From Litomosoides sigmodontis (lineage: Eukaryota; Nematoda; Chromadorea; Rhabditida; Onchocercidae): DNA of 64,000 bases. The stretch is taken from assembly GCA_963070105.1 (NCBI GenBank), contig OY718806.1:10442190-10506189 (forward strand). Reading direction: 5' to 3'. Shown piece after piece: positions 37,501-49,822 of the stretch. The notes beneath the pieces are model-generated. The model searched no databases, had not been told where the DNA came from, and worked only from the letters and a program-made list of their open reading frames with translations. Positions within the stretch are counted from its first letter, which is position 1, and each line of letters opens with the position of its first letter. A program made the position numbers and the translations under genes.

Positions 37501-39294
37501 CTATTATTGATATACATCCTCCTAGTAAGGTTAGAAGTTTTCGTAGGCTCGAACAAACGCCTATAGTTTGTTTTTTTTCATGAAACTCAGAGGAATTTTT
37601 GGTTTGAAAGAAATTTGCAACTTATCAATTTTGTATTTTATGAGATTGATGGAAACTTTATATATTTTGAAGATTAGTGGGAAGTTTTCATCCTTGTTTA
37701 AAATTTGAAATATTTTGCAAAAATTTTAGATAATAACTATAAATTTAACATTGGAAATTCCGTAAAGATTCCGCGCAATCTGGTGTTTCCATTATTTTAT
37801 GTTAATAGACAATTTTTTGCAAATGCGAAAACTGCAGGAAAAATTTAAGTGTTAAGTTTGTAGAAATTTCATTCGAGGGAAGTTTTAGGACTCAATTATC
37901 AATTTTGTAGCATGCGCAACCCTCTCACACTGATTAACCTCTTTCATATGACTTTATGACTACGTCTTTTTCCAGTAATTTGTTTCGGAATTCCGGTAGC
38001 CATATTTTTATAATGAATTTGCAATGTCTGAAAAGAGGTGATGAAATGGTACTTGTTTGCTTGCATGGGTTATTTCTCTAATTTCTATAACTTTTTTAGG
38101 AAGTTCCAGAAATTAGGGAAATAATTTGTTTGCACCTAAATAAATAGATGAAATATTCGTTCTGTACGTTCTATTCTGTTCTAAATTAAGCTTAAGTTCT
38201 GAAATACATACATTGTGTGTTCGTCAACCTTTCAGTCTAACTGAAATTGGGGATGTAAATGGCTTGTTGAAAAGTATGAAACCTACAACGCCTGAAAGTT
38301 TTGCAGTCCTGTTAAATACGTATTCGCAGTTGATTCCGACGAAACAGCTTCAGTACTTTATTTATGTGGAAGTGCGGATTGTCCAATTCAACTTGTTGAA
38401 AGTGAGAGTAAGGAAGGAAGCAAAGAATGAGAGCCTTTTTCTTCTCATAAGATTGTTCACCTTTACTTCAGTTCATGACCAAAATGAATCTGAAAGGCAA
38501 TAGGAGTCATAGCTGACTGGTAGGAATTTGTGAGATTTATCCGATCGCATTTAAAATTCCTTAAAATAGCTCCAAACATTTCAAGTTAGCTGACTGTTCC
38601 CTGCAGCGTTGATTTTAATTGACGAATTGTTGGCAGCAATTTAACCAAAGTAAAACAGACGGCAATTTACTTACGACATGCAGCCTCAGAAGGCGACTGC
38701 AGCTTCTTGGTAATAATAACATATTTTAGGGATACGTGGGCGAAAATGCACACAAAGTCGGTGGTAAAACAACTAGCTACAGCTTGAAACTAAGATTCCG
38801 AATCTTGAATCCAACATCATACATGGAACACACTCACTAAAATTGGTTCGATTTCAGGGTAACTTTTGATTTCAAATCTGCAAATTTAAGAAAGACTTCG
38901 TCAGTGAATTAATCGTTGCTGTCACGTGAGTCCGTTCAGGAAAAGCCATTTACACAGACTCGTAAATTTCCGGATTGAGGCAGTAAAAAGTTCATAGCAT
39001 TAACACGCCCATTTATCCAGCTATAACTAATGAAAGCACGCCTCTAATGAGGAAAACAAGAGGACGACATAAAGGAAAAGAGGAGTGAGATGGAAGAAAA
39101 AAGGAAAATCGTCCTCATAAAATCAATTTCAATTTTCTAGCGCACAATTGCAACCTGGTTAGGAAAACTTTTTTAAGACATTCAATTCCAGTAATGGTTC
39201 CTGCTGTTTCAATCAATTCCTTCACTCTCCTGCTCGCCTAATTCACTGCTGCTTTTTTCGCCACTTGCGCGCTAAGGAGAATTTCACTTGAAGA
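28590..39294. other. 10.7-kb spacer upstream of the cholinergic locus
   Basis: By analogy with C. elegans this should hold the common promoter and the shared non-coding first exon of unc-17 and cha-1; I could not place that exon. Two long frames stand out on the minus strand: 33249-32797 (150 codons) and 36388-36038 (116 codons, hydrophobic). Neither resembles a family I know and neither connects to flanking exons. A trinucleotide-repeat stretch lies at 35150-35233. Confidence 0.5.
35150..35233. repeat. Mixed trinucleotide repeats (CAG/TAG/TTG/TTA)
   Basis: Short runs of CAG, TAG, TTG and TTA units follow one another over about 84 bases. The apparent minus-strand frame through this stretch ends in an Asn/Gln-rich repeat artefact. 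Confidence 0.75.
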
Positions 39295-41040
39295 ATGGGC
39301 TTCAATGTACCAATCATCAATCGTGATAGCGACTGGTGTCGAGAATGGCTAGATGAAAGGATCAAAGAACCGCATATACAGAAGAAGCTGGTGCTTGTGA
39401 TTGTTTCTATTGCTTTGTTGCTGGACAATATGCTGTACATGGTGATCGTGCCGATAATTCCAAAATATCTCCGGGATATTCATGCCTATGATGTGCAGTT
39501 TGTCGGGTACCATAACGAGACGAGAAAGTTGAAGAACGGTACAATCGTCGTTCGTATGACTGGCGGTGAAATTGACTACTTGAATGAGGATATCGGACTT
39601 GGGTGGCTGTTTGCATCGAAAGCGCTTGTTCAAATTTTCGTCAATCCATTTTCTGGGTATATCATCGATCGAATTGGCTATGAGTTCCCGATGGTTATTG
39701 GTTTATGCGTAATGTTCAGTTCAACAGCTATTTTTGCACTGGGACGAAGCTACGGAGTCTTGTTTTTTGCCAGGTCATTACAAGTAAGTTGAGACATTCT
39801 TTCCTAACTCACTTTTTCATTTGAAAACTTGTAGAGGTGGCCAGTTCTTCCCTTGAATTCGGAAAGGTAAATAGGGCAAAAGGTGGGCAACAACGTGCTG
39901 ATGTGCTGATTTACGCATCTCTCACATATGTTATTAAAAAACCACTTTTAGGGATTTGGCTCCGCATTTGCCGACACTTCCGGTCTAGCGATGATTGCTG
40001 ATCGTTTTACGGAGGAAAAAGAGCGATCAGCAGCGCTTGGTATCGCGCTGGCATTTATATCATTCGGAAGTTTGGTGGCACCGCCGTACGGCTCTGTCCT
40101 CTATTCACTAGCGGGAAAGCCAATACCATTCTTAATTTTGTCCATGATATGTCTTTTCGATGGATTCATGGTTTTCATGGTCATCCAGCCGAAAACCAGC
40201 AACAAACAAGTGAATACAGCCGGTGAGCGTGTGCAAGGTACACCAATGTGGCATCTATTTATGGACAAATACATTGCCATCTGTTCAGGTGCGCTCATCA
40301 TGGCAAACATTAGCTTGGCATTCTTGGAACCAACAATCACAACGTGGATGTCCAGCGCAATTCCAAATACCCCGGCGTGGATGGTTGGTATCATATGGTT
40401 CCCACCATTCTTCCCACATGTTCTGGGTGTTTACGTCACCGTCCGTCTTATGCATCGTTATCCACAAAAGGAGTGGCTTTTTGCGGCTATTGGCTTGGCC
40501 ATGGAAGGCTTCAGCTGTTTCATTATACCATTCACCAATTCCGTCCTACAACTGATCTTACCATTATCAACACTGTGTTTTGGAATTGCCCTTATTGACA
40601 CATCGCTGCTACCAATGCTCGGGTACTTGGTTGACACACGTCATGTAAGCGTTTATGGTAGTGTCTACGCCATTGCTGATATCTCTTACAGTTTAGCATA
40701 TGCATTTGGGCCGATTATTGCCGGAGAAATTGTCGCAACGATGGGTTTCCTGGCTCTCAATATTATTATTTGTGTTCTGAATTTGGCCTACACACCTGTA
40801 CTATCAATTTTGAGACAGGTTTATGTGTACGAGGCATTTGAAGGGAAACAACAGCAACAACTGCTGTTTGCTACCAACAACGGCGGTAATGACGGTAGAA
40901 CTGAACAAAATTTCGATGTCCCACAACCACAAGGTTACGGTGCCATCCAGCAGCAGCACGATGAAGGCACGAGTGAGTGGAATCTACCGGAATATCATGT
41001 TACTTACAAGACGAATGATCCATTAAATGTAGAATGGTAG
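39295..41040 (+). CDS. unc-17: Vesicular acetylcholine transporter (VAChT), SLC18 family
   Basis: Exchanges vesicular protons for cytosolic acetylcholine in cholinergic synaptic vesicles. Two coding exons, 39295-39783 and 39952-41040, join in phase 0 and give 525 residues (C. elegans UNC-17 is about 530). The protein has the 12-helix major-facilitator pattern with a large luminal loop after helix 1 (NETRKLKNGTIVVRMTGGE). Signature stretches include AFADTSGLAMIADRFTEEKE with the helix-4 Asp, ALAFISFGSLVAPPYGSVLY, GIALIDTSLLPMLGYLVDTR with the helix-10 Asp, and VSVYGSVYAIADISYSLAYA. The cytosolic tail has a Gln run followed by a Leu-Leu pair, a candidate sorting signal. It lies directly upstream of cha-1 on the same strand, in what should be the first cha-1 intron. 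The start at AAGAATGGGC matches the family N-terminus. Confidence 0.97.
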
Positions 41041-42777
41041 CGGAACTCATTGAATAGGATTAACTACTGCTACTGCTACTACATCATTGTTGCTTTACCC
41101 ATTGCTACTGATATAAAATATGCTATTTTGACGATTAAGCTGTGACTCGCTTCGCTGAAATGACTCACTCCCCTGTCGTCCTCCTTCTCAATGATGGTGG
41201 TAGCAACATTTTTAGAAAAATCTTCAAAGCAGTGATCTCATTTCTCTATTACTAAGCTTTGTCCATGTTGGCGTGTGGTAGCTGTAGTTGTATCTGCAAG
41301 AAAATTTTTGTTTGTGTAATTGGATGAAATGTAAACTTGCTTATAATAGGGTCCCAACAATTAAAGAACATTCAGCGTAAAGGAAATTAATGAAATGAGA
41401 CGGAAATAGGGAAGGAACCTTGCGTGAGTTATATGATTGACGAATCTAAGAGTAGGATCGCACATCAAGGCGATAGCCATGACGCTTACAGCACTGGTGT
41501 GATCAATTCTTCCTTTATTAATCACACCTCAATATCCGTGGCTGCGAAAATCATATAGAATATCACAGAAAAATTTATCACTTCTAACAACATACTTTAT
41601 AATAATTCAAGAACACTTCATGAATTTCTGAGCTAACTTTGTGCGCTTTGCTTTTGATTTTTAAAATTCAACTAGCGTCAATAAATGGGAAGCAGAACGA
41701 TTTAGACCTTTGACTAGAATTTCTATGAAGTAAGGCAGGGTTAAATTTCGAATTAATATTTAAGTCATATTTTTCAGTCGTTAAAACATAGATTTCCTTC
41801 TAGTTTTGCATGTGGAGTAATGAGTTCATTCTCAACTCAATTCGCCTTGTTCAAAGCGGTTCCGATGTATCCAAAATTTGCACATTAATGCTTCCTTGCT
41901 GAAATTCTTTTGGCACCCTTTGAACTTTCCCAATTCCTTTTCATGATTATTGATATTTGTGCTGCAATAAAACTTTATACAAGTTGCAGGGACCTAGAAA
42001 TAGTGTACTGGTTTAAGCAAATGCAGCTGCTTAGACGAATTTAAATTATCTCCAAAATCTATGTTGCTAATTCAACCTGAACTTCAAATTATTCCCAACA
42101 TTTTAACAGTCAACAGTATAAACAAGATAGTTGTCCGAAGAGGAATCAGCAAAAGACTGCTTGAGAGTTAAAAACGATTATCTTGCGGTGACAAGAAAAT
42201 GTTTGATTACCGGGAGAAGCAAGAAAGATTGGTGGCTAAGGAGAAGAATTTGATTTGCAATCAAAACAGTGATAGCAAATTTGGTAACAGTGAGTAATGG
42301 CTGTTTTTATTTGCATACCCAAAAATTTCGTGCCATTTTTCACCAACCTTTCAGGATTTGGTGCAGATTTAAAATCATGGATTCTGTTTTTCAGAATTCA
42401 ACCCTTAGTTCCGGAGCAACTGTTTCCATTTAAGCATTATGATGTAAAAATTCGTTTCCGGGAACTTCTTTCCAATTTAATGAAATTGCGCGTAGCTGCC
42501 TTTGATTGCTGTTGCAGTTCAGAATAGGTGGTAAATATAAGCAGATGAATTCATGCGTCTGAATAAATTTAGAACTTCAAATTTTGAACTTTTCCACAAT
42601 TTCTAATACTTTTTTTCCGCATTACTTATAAAAAAAAAAAAAAAGAAAATTCAGCAAAAATTCATGATCACGTCTTGACTGTGCATTTGACTTCAGAAAT
42701 TTGAAGCTTTCTGATAATAATTTGCTTTGCTTTTTTCCATGGCTAGTAGATGTTGATGATAACTATTTGACAGAAGA
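41041..42777. other. Spacer between unc-17 stop and first cha-1 coding exon
   Basis: Holds the unc-17 3' UTR and the end of the presumed long first cha-1 intron. No exon chain was seen. An acceptor (CTATTTGACAG) at 42773 stands 4 bases before the cha-1 ATG, as expected if an upstream leader exon is spliced there. Confidence 0.6.
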
Positions 42778-45700
42778 ATGAAAATTTTCGTCGCAATAAA
42801 TGTCACCAAGTTGCAGCATTGGCTGGCAATGGGCGATAGGAAATGTACCACTAATAAACAAAGTTCGATAGACGATTGGTACGAGGTAAGTTCTATTCCC
42901 TTCCCTCTCCTTTCTTCCTCCGATTCTGAAGTTGTGGAGAAAAATTTAATGCTTCTAAGCGAAATAGTTCGACAACAGAATTTCCAAGAGCAAAGAACAA
43001 AATGCATGAATTGACACCGAAATTATCTTAGTGGTAAAAATCGATATCAGTAGCTACCATAAAAAGGACGATATTTATAACGTCTAATTCAAAATTCAGT
43101 CTTGTGTTCCATAGTTGACAATAAGAAAGAAAAAGTCGTAAAACTAGATTTGATTTGAAGTGTAAACACAACAGGCAACTTTTAAAAATAGTGTTACTTT
43201 CAACACTTGCACCACCGTCTATTTCAGATCATTGTGCACATTTGTTTTTAACTTTATTTAATTAATGTTGTTTAACTGCAGATTAATTAACTGATTTTTG
43301 TTAGATCATATCGAATTGGAGTTTTCAGAGCATAATTTTACAAGACATAATGACTTAAAATTTGCAACATATTGAGCAGGATAGGACGCTTTTCCGCTCC
43401 AATGCGGCAATTAATTAGGAAAGAGCTAAATGCCTGGAACTTTGCGCGAATTACAGTGTATTCCTATAAATTGCAAAGCATCCATCGAGTTGAATGGGAT
43501 AGGACCTAGTAGTGGTAATATAAAACGTGGGATGCTTATCGATAATAGCAGCAGCAGCCAATAATGCAGTAAATGTTAGGAGAGTTAGACCAGGACAACA
43601 CGCGTTTGCTATCTGATGTGACATCGAGGAATTTTCATTAAAGTTTGCTTGATATGTAGAAAATAGCATCGGCGACAAATTACCCATGGGAACGGTAGGA
43701 TAGAGAAGCAATTCCTGACACTGATTTGCCGTTGAAAAATCCCTCTGTGTTGTCTGGTGACTGAAATTCATTTACTACTTCATGTTACTCGCCCCAGTAT
43801 TAAAGTTCCACTTCGCCAAATTCATCCCACCATTCCATCCTTTTCATTTCAACCTCACATGTCTAACAGCAAAGTACAATGGAGGCCATTCAATTTTTTG
43901 AATGAACTGCCAAAAATTCCGAAGTCGAGGGTTATACTGTCAGTAGCACCAATCTTTGTTAGTAATGAAATCAGACAATGTTATGCGCATAATTTTCCAT
44001 CTGTTGCATTTCAATGCTTTTGTATTTTTCTAGAACGCAAAGCTAAATTTCACTTTTTCAACCAAAGAATCCTCTCAATACCATTCTAAATTTCAATTTG
44101 TTCATTAAAAAAGGACATTTGAAAGGAGAAATAACGAAGTCAGTTGACCGGAAACTTCTGGAATACCTGCTCATCGAGAATTTTACAGCATAGTTGCTTG
44201 TGTTATAGTGAAAATGCTATTCATAAAACCTTTTCAAGATAAACATCGTCACTTTCTGTATTTATCTAACATATTTAAAACCTTGTACATCAATACTGAA
44301 TACAAGCAAGCAACAACAACTACTCACCCTCATATTCAGAAGGCGAGTTCGAAGTATTTTGCATATTTCTTGAAATTCTAACTTGTAGCTCGAAGCGAGC
44401 AGGAAAGCTTAGAGCTAGTAGTCACATCACTAATAAAGTGCCGCCAGAGCTCCTTTCACTCCTAAAACTATTAAGGCTCTCATAACACAACAAGCTAACC
44501 CATTCAATTTTCAGTCATTCTCTGCATGTGACTAGTGTCATATCATTTTGAAGTAAGTTAATGAGTGCGTTCACAACGACTCGCATTATCGTCTCTCATA
44601 GGATAAGTAACATAGGTTAGTAGACGAAGGAATTTGGAATCTATTTAGAAATTGAAATCCAGCACGAGCATTCATTCATTTCTTTTCTCTCACTGTGGCT
44701 TTCTAATTTCCAGAACTCTCTCCCGAAGGCACCAGTACCTCCACTGGAACATACCCTCAAACGATACTTGGAATATGTGTCAGTGGTGGTTAACAATGAC
44801 CGCGAGAAGTTAACATGCGCTGAAAAAGCAGTTGCTGATTTTCAAAATATTGGAAAAAGACTACAAGTTAAACTTGAAAAAATAGCAGATGAGGAAGATA
44901 ATTGGGTGAGTTCGAAAAAACATTTTCAAAGGGAGAATTAAAACGCTGAGATTTTTCATAAGACGTTGCCTGATTACGCTTCAGATTGTTAGAATGTCTG
45001 ATTTTAAAATAGCTCATCAAATCGTTTGTTTTGACAAACGCTTATTTCTTTTTCTCAGAAATTTAGAACATATTTCATTACTTTTTCGTATCTTTTAGAT
45101 CAATCAGTACTGGTTGCCAGAAATGTATTTGAAAGTAAGGCTACCATTACCAGTGAATTCTAATCCAGCTTATATTTTTCCACAACAGAGTTTCAACAAC
45201 TTGAGCGAACAGCTAAGGTAACACGTGGGGATGTGACACGCTGCAAGTTTAAATAGCAAACAAAAATTTCGTTTTGCTAACAAAATGCTACTTTTTCAGT
45301 TACACATCTTGGCTCATTCGTGGATTTTGTGATTATAAGGACTTGATCGACAGGTATGGACAGTGCGTGCAAAATTTTCAGAGTTTTTCAGAAATAATTA
45401 GTTCTGTTCACGAGTCTCACTATCTACTTCACAGGAGTAGCTCTCGCATTTCATTAATTTTGCGGGAAAGAGCATTCTTTACAGAAAACTATTTCCCGAA
45501 AAATTAATGCAAACATAATTCAGCGATAAAATAAACTTCATTATCAAATGTAAAAAATACTAATTAATTTTAGCATTATAGCAATAATGATAATAACAAT
45601 CATAATCATAATCGTAGGCGTAATAATGGTAACAATAATGATAGTATTATTGCTAATATTTTTAGCAGCAATAATGATAAGCTATGGCAACTAACTGCAA

Positions 45701-48700
45701 GCAGGAAAGTGATAATGCTTTATTTGTGAAGTAAATTTTTCAAAACTTTAGCATTGTTTTTATTTCAACAAATCGAACTTGAAAGTGTCTAAGGAAATTG
45801 ATGATGCTTGAATTTGAAGTGAGCTTAGGAGAAAGGAGAAGATAAGCTTGCAGGAAACTAATTTCTCGAGAGGTTTCAACAGGTCGCAATAAGGTTGATA
45901 TGTGCATGGAGCAGTACGATCGAATGTTTCGCTGCTATCGTGAACCATGCACTCCGGCTGACATCCTGCATTACAAGCCTGAGGGGCGCAACCGCAAGGA
46001 GCATATAGTTGTTATATGCAATAATCAGGCGAGTTTACGATATCACCTGCCGAACTCAGTTCTGCTGTTCACTTCATTTTCGGAACAAGCCAAAAGTGCA
46101 ATCGTCGTCTGATGCTAATAAGCCTCTCGGAATAGCCTCATAGCCCCTTTTCCCTCCTAACAAGACGACCATGTGAATTTATGAGTCATTCGGGATGACA
46201 CACAACTAAGTATGCTAGAACTGAAATGAGATAGTACATCATCCATCCACATACAGACGTTTGTTGTATACACTCGATTTGATGGTATTCTGCTCTCACA
46301 AGCCGAAATAACGGAGCAATTGAGCAAGGTGGTTGAGATGAGCAGAACTGGTGGTGACAAGACGGCAACTGATGCTACTATCACCGGTGGTAGTGTAGGT
46401 GATCGTGACGATGCAGCTAAATTTTGGAGCTTCATGAAGGAAGGTAGGAGTATAGAATTTTTCCATGTTGAAATACGCAATATCAAACTTACTAAAATTA
46501 CATATTTGCTTATTTCTCCAAATAATAATAATAGTAAAAATTTCAACATATGTTTTACTTGGTTCCCTTTTGACCTGAAATATCGTGGATTGAAATGTAC
46601 GCTGTTTTTTGGGGCATATTTAGATAAACAGAATCAGGAAGCATTAAACTGGATCAAATATGCTTCATTTGCGGTTTGCATCGATATTCATGACGAAGCA
46701 AAATGGTCTGAGAGCTATGAAAGCAATTTGGCATATCGTGGAATGCATTTATTACACGGTTTTGGGAGCAAGGCAATGGGCTTAAATCGATGGTACGATA
46801 TGAGCATACAGGTAAGGATTGTTTCAAAAAAAGAGTTATCCAGCTTTTCGTTTCTGGAAATATTCTTTATTCCGCTTTGTTAGGATTCAAAAACCATTTA
46901 ATTAATTAGTCACATAACTGCTTGCGCAAATTAGCGTTCTGGATCCCTTATTTTTCTCATTTGTAACTTTTAAGATTTTCCCTCAACTTTAGAAACTATT
47001 CAAATTATTATTTTTAAAAAAAATCAACAGATCGTCGTTTCGAGTAACGGTACAAATGGTTTATGCATTGAACATTCGGTGGGGGAAGGAATTGTAATCA
47101 TAAACTTGGTGGAGTACGTCATGCAACTTGTGAAACGAAACAGTGATCGACAAGTAGTATGCTACACTATGAATACCTTGTCATATTCGTTTTAAATTCA
47201 GTTTCAATTTCTTCCAAAGCAATTTCATTATCATTATCATAACTGTTGGAGTTTTCTAATGAGCTGATTCCTTCATTGTACTTCTTAATTTAAAATATTT
47301 TTAATGAGGGAAACTTTTCAACAGGATAATTCAAAGGACCTAACACCACTGAAGCTTCACTGGACCATATCGCCAAATGCCCAACCACTTTTACAAAAGC
47401 AAATTACTGTCTTCAATGAGTAAGTTGTTTCTTCCCACAACTAAAACTTGCTGCAATGCAAAAAGTAGCTGAAAAAAATTGAGGACTCAAACTAAAATTT
47501 AAAATTGTCAACGAGCAAAAACGAAATGTAGAAGTCTAGCGTTAACGTCTTCGGGTTAATCGTAAACATCGTATCGAATCCAGAAGCAGTGTTAGAATCG
47601 GTGGATTAAAAAAATAGTCTCCAGAGCCCACAGTGATTTTTTGTGATCTAATATATTTCACAGTATCTGTTTCTGTTCATTGCAGTTTGGCGAACGACTT
47701 GGACTTACAAGTGTTAATTTTTGATGGGTTTGGAAAAGAGTTCATAAAATCGTGCAATATCAGTCCGGATGGTTTTATTCAGTTGACGATGCAACTTGCT
47801 TACTACAGGTATCCATCCTTCGATTTCATTTCAGGAGGTATTCCCGTGCGTCACTAATATACTGAGCCGTTTCTATACCTCTGTAAAGTGCTCTGTGAAC
47901 AGAAAATTTTCTAGAAAGAGTGAGCAAATTGGAATTCAATATTACCTTTTGCATGCAGGTTACATGGACACTTAGTGTCCACGTACGAAAGTGCGTCGAT
48001 GAGGCGATTTCGACACGGTCGCGTGGATAATATTCGTGCTGCAACACCAGAAGCATTACGATGGGTACAAGCAATGCATGTAAAAAATAATTCAAGGGTA
48101 TGGATTTAAATTCAACAGCAGTTAGATTTGTTTCAAAAATTCAACACTGTGGATTGCATTTAAAAAACGATTATACTAACAACGTTTGACGGATTAGACG
48201 GTTAGTTTACTTCTCCCAGAAGAGTGAAGTTTTTTAATTCAAGAAAACAAGTTGCAGGACGAGAAGAAAAAACTTTTCATGGAAGCAGTGAAAAAGCAAG
48301 CAGAAATCACACTTGAGGTATGCTACTGGTTAAGCATACCAATTTACGGTTGAACGTAGCAACCTTGGTGCTGGCATAGAATGTACCTAATAAGTTGAAG
48401 ATTGATTATCTTAAATTCAGAATTTAACTGGTTATGGTATCGACAATCACTTATGTGCGCTTCACTGTCTTGCGAAGAAGGAGGTGGAAGAAGGTTTATT
48501 GCCAAAAATGCCAGATCTTTTTTTGGACACTACATGGACAGAAACGATGCGGTTCCCGCTGTCAACAAGCCAGGTTTGTCAAGACTGCCTCCGGATGTCT
48601 TCATTACGGCACCTTTTTCCTTGTTTCGTTGCAGGTGACGACGACTGCTGCAATCAGCGATACATACCTCTGTTATGGACCTGTCGTTAAAGACGGTTAT

Positions 48701-48841
48701 GGTTGCCCCTACAACATTCAACCGCACTCAATCATCTTTGCGCCGTCCTCCTTCAAAAGTTGCCCTACGACAAATGCTGAGCACTTCAAGAAATCGTTGG
48801 TTGACTCGCTGAATGATATTCAATCATTAATTGCTCATTAA
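42778..48841 (+). CDS. cha-1: Choline O-acetyltransferase (ChAT)
   Basis: Makes acetylcholine from choline and acetyl-CoA in cholinergic neurons. Coding exons: 42778-42885, 44714-44905, 45099-45217, 45300-45353, 45854-46028, 46257-46443, 46624-46811, 47031-47153, 47325-47419, 47686-47808, 47959-48097, 48258-48317, 48421-48573, 48635-48841; all phases close, giving 640 residues, near the family's usual length. Diagnostic stretches are [20 protein letters not shown], the catalytic His motif EHSVGEG (47082-47102), [18 protein letters not shown] (the choline/CoA-site region), and [18 protein letters not shown] near the C-terminus. Exon 5 ends in a GC donor. The first exon is less certain: it has a good acceptor and donor and the right phase, but the N-terminus is poorly conserved in this family, and an internal Met at 42829 could be the start. 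Intron 1 (42886-44713) shows only unconvincing frames. Confidence 0.95.
45574..45681. repeat. Degenerate AAT/ATA/ATC trinucleotide repeat in a cha-1 intron
   Basis: About 108 bases of imperfect trinucleotides (AATAATGATAATAAC and variants) in the intron between exons 4 and 5. The purity is low, so this looks like an old decayed microsatellite. Confidence 0.8.
46029..46030 (+). other. Non-canonical GC donor (GC-AG intron) in cha-1
   Basis: Exon 5 ends AATCAG at 46028 and the intron opens GCGAGT; the acceptor is ACATACAG ending at 46256. Joined, the protein reads [19 protein letters not shown], matching the vertebrate ChAT segment HVIVACCNQFFVLDV. The only upstream GT would delete the core of this strand. 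CAG before GCGAGT agrees with known GC-AG donors. Confidence 0.88.
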
Positions 48842-49822
48842 CTAACTATCAGTTTCAATGAAAGCTTATGATAAAAAATGGTACAACCTGTAAGCCTTAT
48901 TACCCCAACCTCCAACCATTGACAAAAATTTAGAATCACGTAAGTTTAAAAGTCACTATCGTAATAACAGAAGACCGGTCTGAAAAAATTGTAAATGAAA
49001 TTCATTGCTTAAAATGACTTGGAAGCCTTTTTTGCCGCTTATTCGATCACCTGACTTATTCAACTAAAGTAGAAAAAGGAATATATTATACAATTATCCT
49101 GCATTACTTATGTTACTATTTGCCGTGCTCAACGATCTGTAATAATTTGTTTCTTACGGTAGCTCCTCACATTTTCAGATATTATGAATTCTTTGACTGA
49201 GTGTTGTAAAGTTTAATTTAACGTTTATCCATTTTGATAGATACGCGTAAACGATCTATAATATTTTTGTGAGTATAACTTGTTCATTTTAATCTACACA
49301 AATACTTATCATTAATGCTAAGTAGAAAATTTAATTATACTTCTATACGACTTACCAATTTTAAAATTTCACTGTGATTTTTGTGTATTTAAGTAGTCCA
49401 TTACTTCTAGCTGCAGGTGATCGTTAATGTATGCAAATTTTCTGTGTCAATTAATTAGTTAAAAAAATCGTTAATGAACCTGTGATTAAGTTTATACTAA
49501 CAATCGAAATTTGCAGATTTAATACAGAAAAAAATATCTGTAACAAGTAGGTACACTACATTTTAAAATAGAGTTTAAAGTAATGGTGTAATGAGTTGAT
49601 GGGATTTTAAATAATGACACTTCTCCAGAAGGTCGATGCAAAGATCACTTTGTCCGGTCCACAGACATAGTGCACTGGATGGAATGATTAGTCAGTCACC
49701 CCTGGTTAGTCTTTGTCCAAATGACCACGTAATCAAGGTGCTCCTAGAGATGTCATGCTTATTTATAGACATTGATGAGCTACATTTTGACGTTGTCGTT
49801 TATGATTAATTTGCATCTAATA
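48842..49822. other. Spacer between convergent cha-1 and the next gene
   Basis: About 1 kb holding the 3' UTRs of two convergent genes. No coding signal and no strong AATAAA was seen on either strand close to the stops. Confidence 0.55.

Noticed and set aside
28590..39294. Search for UNC-3/COE-type palindromes (TCCC, two bases, GGGA) as cholinergic promoter sites
   Set aside because: Only imperfect halves were found by eye; a proper matrix scan would be needed before claiming a site.
39349..40598. Long frames antisense or frame-shifted over unc-17
   Set aside because: They are shadows of the strongly coding unc-17 exons.
43451..44089. Frames of 106 and 110 codons inside the first cha-1 coding intron
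   Set aside because: They are on opposite strands, lack splice context and family resemblance, and fit chance open frames.
47080..47105. Glu instead of Asp in the cha-1 catalytic motif (EHSVGEG)
   Set aside because: Related carnitine acetyltransferases carry HAAAEG at the same place, so this is normal variation and not a lost active site.
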